Assembly (NCBI GenBank): GCA_037355855.1
Contig: CM074763.1
Coordinates: 3,224,001-3,288,000 of the forward strand
Direction of reading: 5' to 3'
DNA length: 64,000 nucleotides
Source of the DNA: Pseudo-nitzschia pungens
Taxonomy: Eukaryota > Bacillariophyta > Bacillariophyceae > Bacillariales > Bacillariaceae
Position numbers and translations under genes: made by a program. Each line of letters opens with the position of its first letter. Position 1 is the stretch's first letter. Under the pieces are notes generated by a model. It had not been told where the DNA came from. It ran no database searches and saw only the letters and a list, made by a program, of their open reading frames with translations. This document shows positions 10,281 through 19,058 of the stretch, in pieces.

Positions 10281-11339
10281 TTAAATATAAAGTGTCCGAT
10301 TACGCTTACGTGGTATCTCGCCAAACTCCCTGTCTAGTGCCATTACAACACATAGCGGGGGTTTTGGTTGCCCACACTCATCTCCAAATACCAATATTGC
10401 ATAATTCGCCAGATGACACGCAAACTCTTTCTTCTGTTGTATTGATCTTGTACGTTCTGACGAGACCGTTGACAAAATTTTTTTTCCGTTCAACGCCCAA
10501 ACACAGTAATCTTGATTACAATGCCAACATTCCACGCGTGCTTTGGGCAGTATCAAGGAGAAGAAATCTCCGTCCCTTTCTAGCGTAGTACTGTTATCAA
10601 TTTTTTCCCTGCTTGTCGGGAAAAAATTTGTCCACCCAATTCCAGTCGTAATGCTTAATAACTGTCGTCGTATGTGAGGCCAGAACGGAGATATTCTAGA
10701 TACGTTTGTAAAGGACTCGACGTCGATATCGACCATATGACTTGGTTTGTGTGTATGACTGGGTATAACATTTGCTACCCTCTTGTAACCAAGTTGAACA
10801 GCGGTCAGATCATAGAATAAAGAAAAACCGGGCTTGGTTGCGCTAATGGTTTTCGGATGAATTTTTTCTTCGATCCGGTCGTAATGTTCTACACTGGTGA
10901 AAGAATTGCGATTGTTCACGTTCCAGACGTAGTCACGATACACAACCACAGCACCAACAGACAGACATCTTTCTGTCACCAGGTCGCTTTTTCCAATTGA
11001 GTAGGTTGGCTGAAAATTTTCTGACAAAATGATAGGAAGGGCTGTCAATAGATCTGATTCAGTTATATAAAGGCGACTGATTGTAACTTTTTCAAGCACA
11101 CGATGAAACGCCTTATCTTCCTCCGCATATATGTACCATAATTTATTTTCGGGCACACATGTGTCGTTTTCCCGTGTCAGTCTGATAGTATCAATTTCGA
11201 AGTCAGAAAAGTCTGTGAAATATCGAACAATTGGGACACCATTTTCTTCATCGCAATTGTAATTTAAATGGCGAGACCCGTCGTTAGAGTTGTCAATACA
11301 CAAGTGGTCGAAACTGTCAGCAGGAAACTTCATTTTCAT
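10281..11339 (-). CDS. MULE accessory protein with Cys-rich C-terminus, unknown
   Basis: 352 aa from the first ATG at 11339. I recognise no family. The C-terminal part contains CWHCNQDYC (CxxC-x3-C) and later CHLANYAILVFGDEC, a possible metal-binding region. A second protein-like minus-strand frame (about 11372-11574) lies immediately upstream in another phase. Joining it with a GTAGAG...GAAG intron of about 67 bp (donor after an AAATTG codon pair, acceptor before TTTCCTGCT) would keep the frame, so the real 5' end is probably further upstream; no ATG was found at the head of that exon. The gene diverges from the Cys-rich repeat gene at 11895. Confidence 0.55.
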   Translation of the reverse strand: MKMKFPADSFDHLCIDNSNDGSRHLNYNCDEENGVPIVRYFTDFSDFEIDTIRLTRENDTCVPENKLWYIYAEEDKAFHRVLEKVTISRLYITESDLLTALPIILSENFQPTYSIGKSDLVTERCLSVGAVVVYRDYVWNVNNRNSFTSVEHYDRIEEKIHPKTISATKPGFSLFYDLTAVQLGYKRVANVIPSHTHKPSHMVDIDVESFTNVSRISPFWPHIRRQLLSITTGIGWTNFFPTSREKIDNSTTLERDGDFFSLILPKARVECWHCNQDYCVWALNGKKILSTVSSERTRSIQQKKEFACHLANYAILVFGDECGQPKPPLCVVMALDREFGEIPRKRNRTLYI

Positions 11340-11574
11340 CCATAAACTCAATGTTCCCCAATACAACACCGGAAAAATTGATCCACTCCTCTACCAATTT
11401 GTGGATGCAGCTTGTCCCCTCATAAGGTCTTACCCCCATGCCAGACAATGAATGAATCAAGATGTCAGGGAAAATTTGCGGATCAGGGTAACCTCGGAGA
11501 TTTTTTGGGATCCACGTGTCAATTAAGTTGGGTGAATCACCGACCGACCAATACAAACATGTAAATATTCGAAA

Positions 11575-11894
11575 CTAAACGTTATGATACGAGGTCGCGT
11601 TAGGCGCAGTCCTACACTTGTATATCATTATCGCGCACTGATTATCGCGCACTCTGACAACCAGTTTAAATTAACTCTCAAAAAGTTTCAGGTTTTAATA
11701 AAACCAAAAAAAAAAAAAAAGAATTGGCGGACGGAAAAAGTGTTAGAGAACAATATGCAACGACATCAAACACGAAGAAGCAAACAAAAACAACGAAAGG
11801 ATAACACAAACGCAGGAACACAAATATAAAGTGCCAAAACTTTTTAATGGAAAGAAAAAGTAAAAAGTAACCATCGTGAATTCAAAATACAAAG
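11575..11894. promoter_or_regulatory. Divergent intergenic region within the MULE
   Basis: About 320 bp between two divergently oriented genes, with an A15 run at 11707-11721 and AT-rich flanks. A shared promoter is expected from the layout; I cannot identify specific boxes. Confidence 0.35.
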
Positions 11895-14057
11895 ATGTCA
11901 TTCAAGTCGTACGTACGTAACCTTGAAGTTCCTTCTGCAACCCAGAATGATGATCACCAGCCAACCCGAAAAAGAAGGGTGGGAGAAGGTGGGACCAAGC
12001 GAAAATTGACAGACACTCAGATAAGACGTCTATCAAGAAGTAAAAAACCAAAATATGACGCTTACGAGGGGGACGTTGAAAGCGATGAGGATTACAAGGA
12101 CGACGGCGACGACGACGACGATGAGGATTACAAGGACGACGACGACGATGAGGATTACAAGGACGACGACGACGACGACGACGACGAAGTCACTCCTAAG
12201 GAAGGATCATCTAGGGAAGGATCCGAAAACGAAGAAGGTCACTACACACTTTCTTCCGCCGAAAAAAATAGAATTATCTCCCAATATGAGTCAACGGAAA
12301 AAAGGATAGCGTCACCCAAGAATTATTCCGTGCTTAAAAAAAGGGTCTGCTCCTGTTGTACCAATTGTCAGGATAAAACGATATTTTGTCGCCTATGCCC
12401 CCAAGACGACTTGTGCACTACCTGCGAGGGAACAATGTGCTGGAATTGTTGTCAAAGAATCCAATGCGGCATGTCAGAGAAACCGTGTTTGTTTGTTCTT
12501 GGTCGTGACCACGATGGCGGTCAATCGAAAGTCAAAGACCGTGTTGCTAATTCATGTGAACGTTGCAAAGAAAAAAAAATTAAATGTGAACTGTGCGATA
12601 GACAGGATTGTGGATGTTCCGGAGTCATGTGTAAGAATTGCTGCGTCGCTCGGACAAAAGGAACAGCGGTTGACTGTGTTTTCAAACTAAACAAGAAAAG
12701 AGGACCAAAAAAGGAGAAACTACGGGTAAAGGTAGATCTGAATAAACGTCATACCGAGTTCTTTCAGTCGCAAAATAGAAAAAGGCAAAAGCAATTTATG
12801 CGATTGATGACGGAACAATTTACATTGGATCAGAGAAAGTTGGAATGGAATCGACAAAAAGAGCATTTCGATAACCATTCTGAACAATGGATATATCTTC
12901 AAAGAAAGTCTGAATTCGATCAACAAAAACAGCATTTGGATGATGTATTCAATCATTACTACGAAAGACAAGCTGCTTTAAATCAAAAGATAGAAGAGTT
13001 CAAAGCGGCTACCACAAAGCCGTCCTCAAACAACGGAGAAAACGGAGGCAACCCGATCAACGATGAACCGGAAGATGAAAACCCGGCTGCCAAAAAGGAT
13101 CCCCGGAATAACGAAGAAAACGGAGGCAACCCGATCAACGATGAACCGGAAGATGAAAACCCGGCTGCCAAAAAGGATCCCCGGAATAACGAAGAAAACG
13201 GAAGCAACCCGATCAACGATGAACCGGAAGATGAAAACCCGGCTGCCAAAAAGGATCCCCCGAACAACGGAGAAAACGGAGGCAACCCGATCATCGATGA
13301 ACCGGAAGATGAAAAGCCGGCTGCCAAAAAGGATCCCCCGAACAACGGAGAAAACGGAGGCAACCGGATGAACGATGAACCGGAAGATGAAAACCCGGGT
13401 GCCAAAAAGGATCCCCCGAACAACGGAGAAAACGGAGGCAACCCGATCAACGATGAACCGGAAGATGAAAACCCGGCTGCCAAAAAGGATCCCCCGAATA
13501 ACGGAGAAAACGGAGGCAACCCGATCATCGATGAACCGGAAGATGAAAACCCGGCTGCCAAAAAGGATCCCCCGAACAACGGAGAAAACGGAGGCAACCG
13601 GATGAACGATGAACCGGAAGATGAAAACCCGGCTGCCAAAAAGGATTCCCCGAATAACGGAGAAAACGGAGGCAACCCGATCAACGATGAACCGGAAGAT
13701 GAAAACCCGGCTGCCAAAAAGGATCCCCCAAAGAACGGAGAAAACGGAGGCAACCGGATGAACGGAGACAACGGAGAAAACCAAGGCAACCCGATCAACA
13801 ACCCCAACGGAGAAAAGAAAGGCAACCCAGGAACGGACAAGCGGACCTCAAATAACGGTTGCGAAGATGGAAAGAGAGACGACTCTACCGACCTAGAAAA
13901 ACAGAACGACGCGGTGAACGACTCCCATCCCCAGGATTGTGAAGTTACCGTTGATTCGAACGAAAAAAAAACTCTGAACATTGTCACAAAAGTCAATATT
14001 CCACACCCTTCTCCGAAAAATTGGGAAATGACGATCAAATTTAAAGGAGATATCTGA
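11895..14057 (+). CDS. Acidic MULE protein with two Cys-rich modules and 26-aa repeats
   Basis: 720 aa, no intron. Order: basic N-terminus; acidic run of DYKDDD-type repeats (~65-98); two tandem Cys-rich modules (~152-198 and ~221-262); charged Gln/Lys-rich helix, probably coiled coil (~280-375); nine full copies of a 26-aa repeat (NGENGGNPINDEPEDENP plus AAKKDPPN); short C-terminal domain. The two modules share the spacing C-x2-C-x6-C-x2-C-x4/5-C-x1/2-C-x4-C-x2-CC and end in C-[LV]-F, so they are an internal duplication, probably zinc-binding. The head of the second (CERCKEKKIKC) resembles a Zn2Cys6 start; the whole recalls 4CXXC-type zinc fingers. Likely a DNA- or chromatin-binding accessory protein; the exact role is unknown. 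Confidence 0.75.
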   Translation: MSFKSYVRNLEVPSATQNDDHQPTRKRRVGEGGTKRKLTDTQIRRLSRSKKPKYDAYEGDVESDEDYKDDGDDDDDEDYKDDDDDEDYKDDDDDDDDEVTPKEGSSREGSENEEGHYTLSSAEKNRIISQYESTEKRIASPKNYSVLKKRVCSCCTNCQDKTIFCRLCPQDDLCTTCEGTMCWNCCQRIQCGMSEKPCLFVLGRDHDGGQSKVKDRVANSCERCKEKKIKCELCDRQDCGCSGVMCKNCCVARTKGTAVDCVFKLNKKRGPKKEKLRVKVDLNKRHTEFFQSQNRKRQKQFMRLMTEQFTLDQRKLEWNRQKEHFDNHSEQWIYLQRKSEFDQQKQHLDDVFNHYYERQAALNQKIEEFKAATTKPSSNNGENGGNPINDEPEDENPAAKKDPRNNEENGGNPINDEPEDENPAAKKDPRNNEENGSNPINDEPEDENPAAKKDPPNNGENGGNPIIDEPEDEKPAAKKDPPNNGENGGNRMNDEPEDENPGAKKDPPNNGENGGNPINDEPEDENPAAKKDPPNNGENGGNPIIDEPEDENPAAKKDPPNNGENGGNRMNDEPEDENPAAKKDSPNNGENGGNPINDEPEDENPAAKKDPPKNGENGGNRMNGDNGENQGNPINNPNGEKKGNPGTDKRTSNNGCEDGKRDDSTDLEKQNDAVNDSHPQDCEVTVDSNEKKTLNIVTKVNIPHPSPKNWEMTIKFKGDI
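13021..13760 (+). repeat. 78-bp in-frame minisatellite, nine full units
   Basis: Each unit encodes 26 aa. Units cycle through PIN, PII and RMN versions at one site, indicating a higher-order period of about three units (234 bp) and recent expansion. A partial tenth copy follows. Confidence 0.9.
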
Positions 14058-14225
14058 AGAATCGAAACAGGCCAAAGACCTTGTTTAAAAAAAGAAATTG
14101 ATGCGTAAACATAAAGGAAAGACGCCATACGCCAAAACCATAACAAGGCCAAATAAGGGAAAGCAATAAAGATGGTACAACGAAATAGTCTTATTATTGA
14201 AAATGAACACGATAGTAGAAATAAT

Positions 14226-15108
14226 TTATTTGTCCGAAAAAGGAAAACCGTCATTTAGAGTCCTCAATGGCGATGGTGGTACAATGTGGCATTTTGTTGT
14301 GGACGTATGCTGGGGATGTCTAACGGGGTCTTCTCCGGGATATAATTGGTGTTGAACTTTAATTACAGTACTCGCTTTAGAAGACTTAATCGGAGGCAAG
14401 TTTCTCCTAGAATCAGCACAACGTTGGGGACGTCGGCGGTGTCCATTAAAGAGTAGAACGGAGGATAGATTGCGATAATTGTGGACCCAACCAGAAAAAA
14501 TAGGTGCCCAAAGGCTACCACAGAAAGGACAATTGACAGAATCCAGGAGGGCGATGTGGTGATGGTGGAATGAGGAGTAACACTGGTTACAAAGGAACAT
14601 AGCGCAGTTCATTGTCGGTTTTTGACAATAAACACACGGCTTTCGAAGCAAGGAAAAGCACATGGTAGAGGTTTCGGTATCGAGTATTCGCGGAGAATGG
14701 TGTTTTGAAAGGCGATTCAAGATTGTCAATATGGAGAGAGAGAATTCGCCGGGGGAGAGAGAAAACCCAATCTCGGTGAGCAAAAATAAGACATGTTTAC
14801 AAGTGTAAACAGGAGAGGCTCCACATTGAACGTCGGGACATGAACAGATAATGGAGCAGGAGGAGATGACAACAGTGTAGGCATTCCCAGTAGTCCCCAA
14901 AATTTGAATAACAGAGGACGGCGAGTTCACCCGATACGGTAAAATGTAAAAAAACTGTGTCTTAGCGCGTCGCAAGCGTTCCAAGTGGACAAATATCGAC
15001 ACTAACGGAACATGAATGAGAAACGAGGTGAACTGACTGAGGGGAAAAAATAAGGCAAGGGGAGTTCTACTTACCGCGTGACGGTGGATTGGTGGAGGAC
15101 ATCATCAT
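14226..15108 (-). CDS. Two-exon SWIM zinc finger + RING-like protein of the MULE
   Basis: Exon 2 (14226-15001) has no usable ATG. A perfect donor (GCG|GTAAGT) at 15074 and a TTAG acceptor at 15003-15002 define a 73-bp intron with a pyrimidine-rich middle. Exon 1 (15075-15108) starts with ATGATGATG and joins in phase 1, giving 269 aa. A SWIM finger is complete: C64-x-C66-x12-C79-x-H81. A RING-like finger follows: C134xxC137, C144, C149xxC152, a His cluster at 156-159, C169xxC172. SWIM followed by RING is the layout of MEX/ZSWIM2-type ubiquitin ligases. SWIM fingers normally sit inside MULE transposases next to the DDE core; here the intact finger is encoded separately. Likely a DNA-binding factor and/or E3 ligase serving the element. 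Confidence 0.8.
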
Positions 15109-15302
15109 GGTGTAATAACGATGTCAAAATTGTTTTACCGGTATGCAGTGAAAGGACAACATACATAAAACAAAGAAAAAAATGAAGGTGGACAAAAAAG
15201 TAAGAGAAAAGACATAAATGGTCGTGCTGGATAATGGATATGAAACAGCGGTTGAAACACTTAAGAAGTGATTGCTGGAAAGTAATTACAGTGAGGAGTG
15301 GT

Positions 15303-15405
15303 GTCGTAAATGTCCGATCGCATGTAAATCTTTTTTTGTCGCCAAATTTTGTACCGAACTAAAGTAAAATTCAAATCGTAATGTACTATATACTGTTATA
15401 ACTCC
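15303..15405 (-). repeat. Right terminal inverted repeat of the MULE
   Basis: The reverse complement begins GGAGTTATAACA and runs parallel to the left TIR through the AATTTTACTTTAG core to CAAAATTTG. The subterminal GCGATCGGAC motif lies at 15312-15321 on the minus strand. Confidence 0.9.
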
Positions 15406-15415
15406 CATAAGGTTA
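15406..15415. repeat. Right 10-bp target-site duplication of the MULE
   Basis: CATAAGGTTA, the direct copy of the sequence at the left end. If the boundary is read one base further in, a 9-bp duplication also fits; 10 bp makes both TIRs start identically. Confidence 0.92.
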
Positions 15416-15821
15416 AGATTACTAGTACAAACCACATTTACTGTCCATGTTGAGAGTTACACGTGTTACGCTAGAAATGGCGCGATCGTTCGTTTGATCC
15501 ACCTTAGTTTTGGTGAGTTTTTGATTTGAATCCTCTCCGCTGTTTGTTTCACAGACACCTGGGAAAAACGCAAAACGGATCACGAGATACAAGCATCAGG
15601 CATCCCCCTTGCAATAGTTGGTTGATAATAGCTGTATCAGGATACCTCAATACTACTTGCAACTGGTCGGCAAAAAGCTCTGGCAATTGCGGTGTTTGGT
15701 TCCTGATCCTTTTTGGATTGATCTTGACCCGTTTGAGATTACATTCCCAAAATCAGCAATACGCACGACGTTTGGATCACAAAGAAAGTAACGGCAACGA
15801 CGTGCTAGATTGGCAACGGTT
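15416..15821. other. Gap between the MULE and the next host gene
   Basis: About 400 bp. No gene seen; a short frame at 15526-15825 starts only at TTG and is not protein-like. This stretch should hold the promoter and 5' UTR of the gene at 15822. Confidence 0.5.
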
Positions 15822-17459
15822 ATGACGATGATGTATTCCTCCCGTGTTTCCAACCGTCGAACGGCATCGTCCGTGTGGCGCAGGATCCTGGTGTCGCTGG
15901 CACTCTTGATCGTATCCATCTCCGTCGCGGGGAAGAACGGAGGATTCCTGGTTTCGGCCGAAATGGAAGCCACCTGGACTCCCAACGAGGACGAAGGCCC
16001 GGCGATGCCGCTTTCCATGAAGCAGAGGCAGCAATTGGTCCAGCTGCAGCAGGCCATCCAGAATTCGCCCGACCCCAACGGTACCCTGCAACAGGTCGCC
16101 CAAAGCAACAACATGTCCCCGAACGAGTTGTACCAAATGATCGAAAAGAACGCGCGGGACCTGCAGCAAGATCCCGCCCTGCTCAGCGAGTTGCAACAAT
16201 TTGCCCAGAGCGGCGGCGGAATGGGCAACAGCCTGCCCAAGATGGTGCTCAGGTTTGTTGCCGCGATGGGGGTTGCGATCCGCCAGACTGCACAGCAAAA
16301 TCCGAGGGCCTTTTCGGTTACCTTTTTGGCGGCCCTGGTGATGTTCTACACCTTGCTGGCCATCCCCCGGACGGGACTGCAGATATCCAGCGGCCGCAAT
16401 CTCCTGACGCTCTCGAGCGGCCCGACCACGGTGTTTTCGCCCCCGGATCGTCACCTTCACAAAATGATCGGAAAGGTGGATTCGATGGCAAGCCCACCGA
16501 GACTGAGCATCAAAACACTCAAGAAAGACTGGGACGATTTGTTGAAGCCAATGATTCGAGAGTTGGTGTCCGATTACGGAGCAAACAATGACGACGATTC
16601 GGCGGACGAAGAAAACGGCAACAATCTCTACGGACGAGTGGAAACCCACAAACTGGGACGCAGGCACGAGTTGAAACAAGCCGTGACGGCCCAGTACCTC
16701 CTGGGTCCCGATCCGTTTCTGAGAGATTTTCCGCTCGGCGATACCATGGAAGAGATCGCGACGGAACGGGAAAACGTCCTGGAGCTGCTCTATACCAATG
16801 CCGCGGGTCTGCTGACCGAACGCAACCTGGTCGAATTTTCGGACGCGGCCACCAAGGCGAGAAATCGCCTGCGCGCCGTGTCCGGCGACGGAAAGAAACA
16901 AGGGGACTCGAGCCTCACGAGCAACGACTTTGGTGTTATCGTGGTACCGGGTCTGGGGAATCTCGGTCGGTACGGGCTCATGTTCTGGAAGGCCACGAGC
17001 GAAACCTCGCAGAAATCGTCAACGGCGCCCTCGAGCCAGACGCTGACCCTCACCACCCTCAAGCGCAAGGGTTTTTTCGATGGCCAGATCCACATCGACG
17101 TTCGCAAGATCCCCCACCTCGACGGAATGGTCCTGGTGCAGGTGTCGCTGGCGGTTCCCAGGGGCGGCCGCAAGCTCAACGCCAAGACCAGCGAGCAACT
17201 GGTCGGGACCATTGCCCGGTCCCTCGCGCAATCGGTGTCTCGCCGGACCCGGCAGCGCCTCGCCCGCCAGTCCCAAGGCAAGCGCTTCAAGGACACCGGC
17301 AGCCGCCGCGCCACCGACCGGCGCAACTCGCGGTTCGAGCGGGAGCGGTTGCTGGAGGAAATGGCCACCGATCGGCGCCGGCGGTGGCAGAAAACCAATC
17401 CCGATGCCGGACGGTATCGGCCCAGCGGTCACCGGATGCGATCGCCCAACAATTGCTAG
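15822..17459 (+). CDS. Secreted or membrane protein of unknown function
   Basis: 545 aa from the first ATG (15822). A signal peptide is likely: basic residues up to ~25, then a hydrophobic core (ILVSLALLIVSISVAG). A Gln-rich helical segment follows (~60-140), including NMSPNELYQMIEKNARDLQQ. A second hydrophobic stretch (FSVTFLAALVMFYTLLAI, ~163-183) is a probable membrane anchor. Then come a mixed alpha/beta region (~220-460) with FGVIVVPGLGNLGRYG, and a very basic Arg-rich tail (~470-545). I recognise no family; it may be stramenopile-specific. The codon pattern is GC-rich, like the other host genes. It converges with the COPI-associated gene (387 bp apart). Confidence 0.75.
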   Translation: MTMMYSSRVSNRRTASSVWRRILVSLALLIVSISVAGKNGGFLVSAEMEATWTPNEDEGPAMPLSMKQRQQLVQLQQAIQNSPDPNGTLQQVAQSNNMSPNELYQMIEKNARDLQQDPALLSELQQFAQSGGGMGNSLPKMVLRFVAAMGVAIRQTAQQNPRAFSVTFLAALVMFYTLLAIPRTGLQISSGRNLLTLSSGPTTVFSPPDRHLHKMIGKVDSMASPPRLSIKTLKKDWDDLLKPMIRELVSDYGANNDDDSADEENGNNLYGRVETHKLGRRHELKQAVTAQYLLGPDPFLRDFPLGDTMEEIATERENVLELLYTNAAGLLTERNLVEFSDAATKARNRLRAVSGDGKKQGDSSLTSNDFGVIVVPGLGNLGRYGLMFWKATSETSQKSSTAPSSQTLTLTTLKRKGFFDGQIHIDVRKIPHLDGMVLVQVSLAVPRGGRKLNAKTSEQLVGTIARSLAQSVSRRTRQRLARQSQGKRFKDTGSRRATDRRNSRFERERLLEEMATDRRRRWQKTNPDAGRYRPSGHRMRSPNNC

Positions 17460-17848
17460 TGTTCGCGGCCGCACGAAGATCCACACGTATAATCATTAGA
17501 ACCAGCATACCAGAACCAACTGCAAAGGCAAACGGACGTGCTGCAGTGCATAACGAATTCCAATCCCTATTCGTAGAACTTTGCATTCCAAGGTGATAGC
17601 CTCGTTTCTTTTCCACTCGTGTCTCTGGGTGGCATACACGCGCGCATGCATTCTTGATTGTTTCTCGCTACATTCACGACGTTTCCATTGTTTTGTTTCT
17701 AATTACTTTTTCAATCTTATCTAAGAATAAGTGTTCTTTCCAATCTCGTTGACTGCTTGATCGTCCATTAATTACTCGTGAACCAAACAGAGTACTTGCT
17801 CGGAAAGGCCATCTGGTAAGCAAACTTCGGCGTGCCACAGAATCGGAA
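17460..17848. other. Convergent 3' intergenic region
   Basis: AT-rich stretch holding the 3' ends of the two flanking genes. No further feature seen. Confidence 0.5.
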
Positions 17849-19058
17849 TCAAACCCGTTGTCTGTTCTTCCAGGCCTTCATCGCTTCTCGGTAGTTCTTC
17901 CACTTTTGTCGTTCCTCCTGGACCCACCGGTTCCGGACTCCCTGCAAGCAAAAGATTCCCATCAAGAAGTAGAGTATCCCGAGCGAAATCAGCATCCAGG
18001 CGGCGACGAGGTCGATTAGGGCAAACCACGAATCGTCAAATTCCGGAATCATGCTCTCCGCGTCCTCGACCATCTGGTTGTTTCGTTCGGAATGGGACAC
18101 ATCGAAGCAGATCAGGCCCAGGAAGGTGTAAAAGAACCCGCGCGTGGTGTAGGTTTTCAAAAAGACCGCGTCCCGAAAAAAGGGAACGTTGTCGTTGTCC
18201 ACCTCGACCACGATGAGGATGATGGAAAAGATGGACAGATAGATCTTGAGTGCCAGAAAGCTCGGCTCGAATTCCTTGAGAGAATACAGGATCAGCGGCA
18301 GTACCTGGGAGACGATCATCGTCAGGTTGGTCACTAGGGCAAAGACGGTCACAGTGGAAAAGATCTTGACGCAGCAGTTTTGGTTCGGCGGATCGGGCCC
18401 CCCGCCTATTGCACTTCTATCGGCAAAGACCTCCTCGGCGGATTCTTCGTCCTGGTGGTCATCGGAGTCCGGGAAGGCTCTGATCTTTACGCTTCCCGTG
18501 TTAAAGTCGGTCTCTGGGGTTTTGTGCGTCGGGACGGGAGAGGTCGCATCGGTGGGGATCGTCCAGAACGAGCTGCGCGACGTGTCGGTCGATCCGTAGT
18601 CCTTCGTTTTGGTCTTGCCGGATTTCGACAGGGACGAACTCCTTCTTTTGCTGCTGCCGGCGGTTGAACCTGCTATCAAGTCGTCGTCGTCGTCGTCGTC
18701 GTCGTCGTTGTCATTCCTGCCGGTAGGTGTGTTGTTTTCCGCAAATGGATTGGTGGTTTCGTCGTTCTCATCCGGATCGCTCAGGCTCAGTTTTCCAGTT
18801 CCGAACAAAAGGGGTTCCACTTCCTGTCGGTGCCTGTTTGTGGTTGCGAAAAGATGGTTCGATGGGATCACAATGCGGCAGAAGCCCAACGAAACACACA
18901 CCGTTAGCGAAACATGTTCACTCCGCGTCTCTGGACTACTACTGTTTTAAAAAACAGAGAGGGACGCCAATCCGGTTCTGCGAGCATGGTACGTACAGTT
19001 GATCGTTCTCGGTATCCAACCAAGATGGATCGGTGTCTTCCTCCTCTGGCGCAATCAT
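17849..19058 (-). CDS. COPI-associated-type four-helix membrane protein, two exons
   Basis: The long frame has no ATG at its head. An upstream exon (18997-19058) starts MIAPEEEDTDPSWLD and ends at a GTACGT donor. A 55-bp intron ends in TTTTTTAAAACAG, and exon 2 (17849-18941) joins in phase 2, giving 384 aa. The N-terminal half is acidic and Ser-rich with an Asp run. The C-terminal half has four hydrophobic segments, including FALVTNLTMIVSQVLPLILYS, ALKIYLSIFSIILIVVEV, TTRGFFYTFLGLICFD and LISLGILYFLMGIFCL. The E..N....FRD....YTTRGFFYTFLG pattern matches the COPI-associated protein family (Pfam COPI_assoc), membrane proteins linked to Golgi traffic. The last residues are Lys/Trp-rich and cytosolic-looking. 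Confidence 0.75.

Larger units (their letters stand above)
296..15405 (+). mobile_element. 15.1-kb Mutator-like DNA transposon (MULE) with five genes
   Basis: The element is bounded by near-identical terminal inverted repeats, both beginning GGAGTTATAACA, and by a perfect 10-bp direct repeat CATAAGGTTA immediately outside (286-295 and 15406-15415). Target duplications of 8-11 bp and long TIRs are known hallmarks of Mutator-like elements, and the first gene inside encodes a MULE-type transposase. Gene order is transposase-Ulp1 (+), small basic protein (-), 41-bp iteron array, unknown protein (-), Cys-rich acidic repeat protein (+), SWIM-RING protein (-). All large frames are open, so the copy looks complete and recent. 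It is visibly more AT-rich than the host genes beyond it. Its right end lies 416 bp from the start codon of the next host gene. Confidence 0.93.

Noticed and set aside
12100..12190. DYKDDDDD stretches resembling the FLAG epitope
   Set aside because: Part of a native GACGACGAC-rich acidic repeat, not a vector tag; no vector sequence is nearby.
12983..14254. 423-codon minus-strand frame opposite the acidic repeat protein
   Set aside because: It is the antisense of the 78-bp repeats, open only because the repeat lacks stops in that frame; the plus-strand frame has the Cys modules.
296..15405. A Maverick/Polinton or viral origin for the 15-kb element
   Set aside because: No polymerase B, integrase, packaging ATPase or capsid gene is seen; the 10-bp TSD and MULE core fit Mutator.
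15526..15825. Possible small gene upstream of 15822
   Set aside because: Starts at TTG only and has no protein-like features.
15777..16901. 374-codon minus-strand frame opposite the gene at 15822
   Set aside because: Shadow of a GC-rich gene; the plus strand has a signal peptide and membrane segment.
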